From Tetracentron sinense (taxonomy: Eukaryota > Streptophyta > Magnoliopsida > Trochodendrales > Trochodendraceae): a DNA stretch of 64,000 nt. How positions within the stretch are numbered: position 1 is the first letter of the stretch; every line of letters begins with the position of its first letter. The notes below the pieces were generated by a model. The model was not told where the DNA came from, ran no database searches, and worked only from the letters and a program-made list of their open reading frames with translations. Made by a program: the position numbers and the translations under genes. Shown here in pieces: positions 57,896 through 64,000 of the stretch. The stretch spans positions 9,568,499 through 9,632,498 of the forward strand of contig CM026551.1 of assembly GCA_015143295.1 (NCBI GenBank), written 5' to 3'.

Positions 57896-60800
57896 ATCTA
57901 TTTTTTGGATCTGGCTTTATATTTATCTATTGTTCCATCTGATTTGAGTTTCTTTTTCAAAATCCATTTGGAACCAATAGCATTTCTATCTTTATGTAGG
58001 TCTACTAGTTCCCATACCTCATTCTTTTCTATAGATTTTAATTCATCTAAAATTGCATGTTTCCATTCATAAGAATCAACAGATTTCATAGTCATTTTAT
58101 AATCTATAGTATCATCTTGTATTTCTATAATCTTTTGAATGATTAGGAGGTTTTCTCTCCCTTTACATTCTAGTTATAGTATCTTCCAGTATAGGTTTTT
58201 CTATAACTTTGTCTTCTTTGATTATGTATTGTACTTTCTTATTTAGTTATTTCAAATAACTATATTATTTTATGTGATTTATTGTGTTCTAGATCTTCTT
58301 CTAGAAAATAGTCATCTCTACTTTCTATTACTCCTACTGAACCATCAGAATGATGTATTACAAATCTATAACCCTTAAGAGTTATTATTATATCCAATAA
58401 AATTACTTTTTATTGTTTTAGGATCTAATTTACTTCTGTTAGATCCTAAAATTGTCACATTAGCTGAACTACCCCAAACTCTTAAATGATTTAGGTCAGG
58501 TTTTCTACCTGTCCGTTAGACCTGTTACTTTGGTTAGTACTCTAATAAGTATATATGTTGTAGAAGAGAGTGCCTCTCCCCAGAAAGTTGTACTCAAATT
58601 AGATTGACTTAACATTGACCTCACTACATCTAACAATGTTCTATTTCGCCTTTCAAATATACCATTCTATTGAGGCATGTAAGGGATGGAGAGTTGGTGA
58701 ATTATACCATTCTCTTTACAAAGTTTATTAAAGTTATTTGATATGTATTCTCCTCATTCTAGGTACTTTTGTTTTTCTTCCGAGTTAATTCTCTATATCT
58801 ATCTTATATTCTTTAAATATTTCTAAAGCTTCAGATTTATGTTTCATAAGATATATGTAACCATATCTTGAATAGTCATCTGTAAATGTTATAAACTATA
58901 CCATATTTCTCTATGAGTTTTTACATTTATTAGTCCACATATATCTGAATGAATTATTTCTAACAATTTTCTAGATCTTTCACCCTTACCAAAAGGTTTT
59001 CTAGTCATCTTACCAGTTATACAAGATTTACGAGGCTTTAAGTTTTCATATGTTAGGTATAAGGCCATTATTAGTCATCTTTTTCATCTTATTATAATTT
59101 ATGCGTCTAAGTCTCATATGCCACAAAGCAGAATTAACATTCATGTAACACTCGTCAATATAAGCAGAAGAACTAGAAGTTTTATTCGAAACATTTAAAC
59201 AATACAAGCCATCTGTTGTAGTTCCCCATACAAGAATACGTCCATGTTTCCCAATTGATACTTTTGACGAACGAAAATGGACTTCAAAACCTTTTTCATC
59301 TAGACATGGTATAAAATATAAATAAGATATTACGCCTCATTCCAGGCCCATACAACACATCAGTGAGTACAAGGTTCATTTCTCCAGGCAACGACAACTT
59401 GAGAGTTCCTATTCCTTGAACTTCACAATAAGTGTTATTGCCTATATAGAGCTTGTGGTTGCCGGCTTTGATATCCTTCATCTCTACAAAATTCTCTTTT
59501 GATCTTGCCACGTGGCTTGATGAAGCTGAGTCCACCCACTAGGCTTGAGAGTCACTATCAGTAAGAAGTGATTCTAACACCACACAAACAACGTCTTTAG
59601 ATCCTTGTTTGTTATTTTTAGTTTGAGGACAGTTAAACTTGTGGTGGCCTGGTTTACCACAATTATTTCAGTTTCCAAATGTTCTTTCATTCCTATCATT
59701 TCTCTTACCAAACTTATAAGGCTTACGTTTGTAGACACCTAATTTTGCACGGCCAAAGGCCATTTTTAGATCCAAGAATCGAAAGATGAACTCAATTAAG
59801 AAGATCTGAACTCTGAAATAACCCAAGGTCAAGCCAAAGCCAAAGCCCAATCTAAGCCAAAGCTAACCCAAGCCCGAAAGAGGGGAGAAACTCATTCTTT
59901 TAAACACTGTTTAAGTTTTTGGGAGAAACTTTAGTCCCACATCGGAAAAAAACAAGAAAACCCTTTATTCTCACTATTATAAAAAGGCCTCCACACTCCA
60001 TTCTCCATTCATTCAAAAACACCCTAGCCTTGGAAAAACTTTGGAATCTCTACCACTTGGAAATCATCTTAGAAAACCCCAACATTTGGAAACCCTAGTG
60101 GAGAAGAGAGCAAGAGCTCACATACTAGCCCAGGAGCAAGATCGGAGTTCAGATTTCTTTCTTATTTTCATCTTAGGTGTTTGGAGCCTGGGATCATTGG
60201 AGCGCGATCAAAAGAGGTTTGCAACATTCTCATCCTCTCTTCTTCTCATTTAAATCTTTTATTCCTCAATTTTTCCATAAAGTAGTCCATTGATTCCCTC
60301 CAAACGGTCATGAGGAAGTGGAAATCCGGATAAAGGAAAATTTAGGAAGAATGGGTTTTTCATCTCTTTTCTTTATTTACAGCCCTTTATAATTATCTAA
60401 ATCAGTTCTTCCTCTATTTTTCCATAAAGTAGTCTAGTGATTTCCCTCCAAGCGGTCGTAAGGAAGTGGAAATCCGGGTGAGGAAAAGTTTAGGAAAGAA
60501 CATTCAATTTCGTCCCTTCTATGTAGTTCTTTTTTTTAAAAAAACTTTTAGTTCCCTTCTTTTCTACTAGAGTAGGTGCGGCCTCTTTCGATTCGGTCGA
60601 GGAGAGAGTTTGGCCATCACCGATTTAAGGAAAAGGGGTCTTCACCGCTAAGTAGAGAGAATTTATCCCGATTCGGTCGAGGAGGGGTGAATTCCAATCT
60701 CGAAATAAAAGATAAAAAAAGGAAAAAATTAATTGTTTAATTAGTGAAAGATTAAAATAAAATGGAGAATAATTAAAAGGCAACCATCGTTCGATGGATA

Positions 60801-61605
60801 ATTTGGGTGCCTAACACCTTCTCAACTCATAATAGAACCCCCGAATCCAACCTTTGCTTCTCGGACCAAAAATGATAACATTGGGTGACCAATCACACCC
60901 GAATTTTTGATTGGTGGCGACTCTAAAGATCTCGGCTTCTCATTAGTATGAAAGCATTAATGTGGGGAGGAGATTGACCCGGGCTGGCTATCACACAACG
61001 TTTAAAAATTTTCTTGTAAGGCTTGTTAGGTTTGGTCATAGAAGATGGTGGTGGTTTACCACAATTCCCAAGAATTTGGCAAACCATATAAAACAATTGA
61101 TACTTATATTTTATCTGGTATTGGATTTCCCACGGTAGCTAATTCTTTAGCTATTACTACCATTTTATTAACTTGCTTAGTTATATTTTCACCTTCTTTC
61201 ATCATAGAAGTATTAAATTGTTCTATATATAATTGAATATATATTTCTAGTCAAAGCAGCGGTTCTCTTTCTGCTATCTTTCCCAAAGCAAGTTTAATAG
61301 CATCAAGCATTTCTTTAGCTGTTTCATGTTCTTCAAATATGATTTCAAGATTTGTATCCATGAATGTGACCATTATGGATCTTGCCAATTTATCATTTTC
61401 TATAAATTTTTCATACATGTTTCTTGCAACTTCTCCTACCCTTAGAGGTGGTTCATCGGGATAAAGATTGTATAGTAAATACTCCACGTCTCCATTTTGT
61501 CTTGAAATAAAAAGTGTCTTATTCTCCTTTTCTAGGTTGAATAGTTAGTGTCATTAAGCTTTTCAATTTTACACAATTCTGAACTTATTGCTCTAAAAGT
61601 CATGA
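57896..61605 (-). pseudogene. Copia gag-protease-integrase-RT remnant
   Basis: Gag begins near 61605 (MTFRAISSELCKIEKLNDTNYST) and continues in 61487-61251 (YPDEPPLRVGEVARNMYEKF, LEIIFEEHETAKEMLDAIK). A Lys-rich gag end with NNCGKPGHHKFNC zinc knuckle lies at about 59690-59630, where a stop replaces the first Cys. Protease-type WWVDSASSSHV (59540-59510) has lost the Gly of DSG. INT pieces include YRFVIHHSDGSVGVIESRDDYF at about 58300-58370. RT starts at 58095-57898 with NEVWELVDLHKDRNAIGSKWILKKKLKSDGTIDKYKAR, then is truncated. A solo LTR (59730-60997) splits gag. Confidence 0.85.
59730..60997 (+). mobile_element. 1.27 kb solo LTR with TSD ACGTT
   Basis: It begins TGTAGACACCTAATTTTGCA and ends GGCTATCACACA; ACGTT flanks both sides (59725-59729 and 60998-61002). 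The Copia gag coding sequence continues on either side. TATAAAAAGG at about 59978 followed by a CT-rich stretch is a likely LTR promoter. A segment with GGAAGTGGAAATCCGG recurs (60310-60330 and 60460-60480). GGTGGCGACTCT near the end is common in long Ty3/Gypsy (Tat-type) LTRs; that assignment is inference. Confidence 0.85.
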
Positions 61606-62469
61606 TTTTTCAAAAATATAGTTAATGAACCAAATAATATATTTCAACAGATCAAGAAAAAATTTCAGATGTTCACAATATTAATGTTTTACAAAAACAG
61701 TTTGCTAATCTGTTTGCAGAATTTGATTAGTTATAATAAATTGTATTGTATTACTTTTAATCATAATAGAATCAAATTCCTAAATTGTTGTTTTCTATAA
61801 TAAATGCTTTTATTTTCCAACAAATAACAGATTTTCTACAGATTTTCCAGATATATTATATGATTAAGAAATATACTAATATTTAAGAAATCAGTAATAT
61901 GGAACGTATGCACCTGATTTCGGCGGATTGGAAAAATTCCCAGATTAACAAAACGCCATTTGCAGATGGGTGCTTACGGCTTGCAAATAAGTCGACTGTG
62001 AGATGGATTCATTAGAGGATTTTGATCGCCAATCAAACTGAGATCCCTAGGCGTTTCGAGATGTTGTTGTATATTTTCAGCTTGCATACAAATCATGCAG
62101 AGATTTATACACGAATTGGACGCTAGTTGATTCCGCCCAGATGCATTGGTCAATTTCCCTTAGAATGTGAAGAAGGCAAAGAAGATGGAGGACTCTACGC
62201 AACTTTTCCTTTCTCTTTTCTTAACCGTGTCAGAGAAGAAAGAATTGATGGAGAAGTCTTGGAATGGAAACGTGTTGGGATTTGGGAGTGTCTTTGCCAA
62301 AAAACTTTATGAGAAAGCTTTCTCCAAAACACAAAAGATAATGGTGAAACCTGTTGGAGAAAAACATTTCTAGAGAATGTGTACAATCCCAAAACATGTA
62401 AGAGAAGCAAGAGGAGATATGCTTTGAGTATTTGATACAGTGCTTCTCGGCACAACGTAACACAATGAA

Positions 62470-62495
62470 CACTACGCTCTGATACCAATGAAGGG
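62470..62495 (-). promoter_or_regulatory. tRNA-Met primer binding site of the Copia remnant
   Basis: On the minus strand TTGGTATCAGAGCG is the standard Copia primer site. It sits 870 bp upstream of the gag start at 61605, so 61606-62470 is the leader. Its 5' LTR should lie immediately to the right (62489 onward) but its outer end could not be set. Confidence 0.75.
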
Positions 62496-64000
62496 GAGCG
62501 TGATCGCAACGGATAGGTCAACCCCATTGGATCGATCAATAAAATGAGATGTAGAGGTAGAGCTATAGCCACACGGAATATGATCAGAGTAGAGACAGGT
62601 TTTCTCCACAATGGGATTTCTGACAAAAATGGGTGTGTGGTTGTTTACACTTGATCAAGCCTCAAGCTTAAGAATGGAAAATTCTCTTTTGAGACAAAAT
62701 TCTCTCTTGCATGAGAATAAAATGTTTCTCTTGATGAATATGTTTCCTCCTTCACAGAGGGGCTTTATAATCCATAAAAAAAAAGAGTCGTTAGACTCCA
62801 TTAATCTTCTCATATTTTATGCCATTAGAATTTGGATCAATGGTCTAGATTCAACCACATTTACCATGTCTCCCTTAGATCAAGCAATAGCTTTAACGAC
62901 TCTTTGGAGTCTTAAGTGCTTGGTCAAACTAGCTATTGAGCCTTTGACTAAGATCCAATGGTTACCCTTTGCCATGATACCCAATCTGGCTTAGAGGTGA
63001 TCCAACGCTCCATATCTCACAATATAATCATAATCTCATGCACATGAATATTGCATCAAGATTAAAAATAAGATAGATACCATATAATACATTTAAAATC
63101 ATGATCATACATATGTAGTTATGTGATGTGCATGAGTGCGAATAAGAATGAAGAGATTCACTTGAAGCTCTTATCCATCAATCATAGTCGTACGATCGAG
63201 GGATTATTGTAACCTGATCTCAATATCTAACGACAAAAAGGGTATTGTTCTGATCTCAATATCTAACGACAAAAAGGGTATTGTTCGATACTTGCTCAAA
63301 ACTGTATCTTTTTTATTTTGAGGTGTTTCAAACACCTCCAAACCCTATTCTCTCCCTCAAATTTCTCTCCTAATCAAATTCTAAGTCTAAAACAACAATT
63401 CCATTGTTGATTTTAGGTTGAAAAACGAAGATTTCGGCGTTTAATTTTGGATTTGAAAGGCGTTCTCCAAAATTTTGAAGGTATGTAAATCTCTTAATGT
63501 TTTTCATTTTACTTATTTAAATTCATGAAAATAGGTTGTAATTAACCCAAAATGAGTAGATCTATTGATTTCGTGCAAAATCCCTAGTCATGATGGCGGT
63601 GATCATGATGATGGTGATAATGTTCATGAGCATAGTTATCCAGCTGGCGACTATAGATATGAGAGGCATCATCATCCTCTTATGGTTATGATGCCTCAGC
63701 CTAGCCCTACTTATCAGGAGGTTATGGTCATTATGCTCACTCTTAGTCATCGAGCGACAGTTATGAACAACTCTCGATGAGTTGGCCACAATATTTTCAT
63801 CATGTTTGGCTCACCTATAATGTATCATCCTACTCAATTCCTAAGCCCACAATGTATGAGCAGGCACGAAGCTCAATGTGGTATTGAGCTTCTATCATGT
63901 ATGCCATTTGATATATGAATGTAAGTCAATACTTTCTAATTTATTTCATTAAATGTAAAATATCTAGATTGTATTTTCTGTACTTGGTTAAGTGATTCTT
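62496..64000. other. LTR-like and unassigned intron sequence
   Basis: 62496-63000 is the expected LTR of the Copia remnant. 63217-63288 holds two tandem copies of a 36 bp unit with TCTCAATATCTAACGAC. 63580-63780 encodes His/Asp/Tyr-rich peptide in plus frames (HDGGDHDDGDNVHEHSY), reminiscent of low-complexity transposase tails, but not assignable. No RPN1 exon is visible. Confidence 0.4.
63217..63288. repeat. 36 bp tandem duplication
   Basis: CTGATCTCAATATCTAACGA and the following AAAAGGGTATTGTT occur twice in direct succession. Confidence 0.9.

Noticed and set aside
62127..62994. Overlapping frames on both strands at 62127-62994
   Set aside because: They fall in the leader and LTR of a Copia remnant, overlap on opposite strands and contain no family motif.
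54724..64000. Further RPN1 exons
   Set aside because: I searched for sequence able to encode the YLPGPDD-like continuation after YKRTCLYL and saw none; what is recognisable from 55855 rightward is mainly transposon DNA.

Overview
The window is a piece of a flowering-plant nuclear genome with large, transposon-filled introns. The evidence is a split gene with GT-AG introns, abundant Copia and LINE fragments, large solo LTRs, hAT and Mutator-like elements, MITEs, a TRIM element and AT-rich filler. The species cannot be named from the sequence; it does not look like a compact Brassicaceae-type genome.

The only conventional host gene I can support is on the + strand. It encodes RPN1, the non-ATPase subunit 2 of the 26S proteasome regulatory particle (PSMD2 family). 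Nine short coding exons (7569-7664, 7776-7876, 38729-38849, 38933-38992, 39382-39452, 53497-53539, 54074-54145, 54521-54559, 54641-54723) join in phase into about 228 N-terminal residues. The rest, roughly three quarters of a normal RPN1, must lie to the right of the window. Intron 2 is 30,852 bp, intron 5 is 14,044 bp, and intron 9 is still open after 9.3 kb. The other introns are 81-534 bp. Only 686 of about 47,000 bp from first to last exon are coding.

Layout. 1-7300 is upstream intergenic DNA with a CCA-rich MITE, a GC-rich element, a SINE-like copy and a small MITE. 7330-7876 holds the promoter, a uORF and exons 1-2. Intron 2 (7877-38728) holds two LINE fragments, a 3.2 kb solo LTR, a decayed hAT transposase gene split by a Mutator-like element, a decayed Copia, a 7.56 kb hAT transposon with a nested 2.9 kb solo LTR, a 330 bp TRIM, and a Copia RNase H domain split by a 3.3 kb solo LTR. 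Exons 3-5 are clustered at 38729-39452. Intron 5 holds a 1.1 kb non-autonomous hAT, a LINE 3' end, a Copia LTR, a two-LTR Copia of 8.4 kb carrying a nested 3.2 kb solo LTR, and another Copia fragment. Exons 6-9 lie at 53497-54723. Intron 9 holds another non-autonomous hAT, a Ty3-like LTR end, and Copia remnants with a nested 1.27 kb solo LTR.

Nothing here looks like an operon or a multi-gene system; all recognisable non-RPN1 coding sequence belongs to transposable elements and most of it is broken. The most informative structure is the insertion history. Matched target-site duplications (ATATT, GTATTATA, GTTTT, AAATA, CTCAA, GTTGGAAC, ACGTT) allow several elements to be delimited to the base and their nesting order read.
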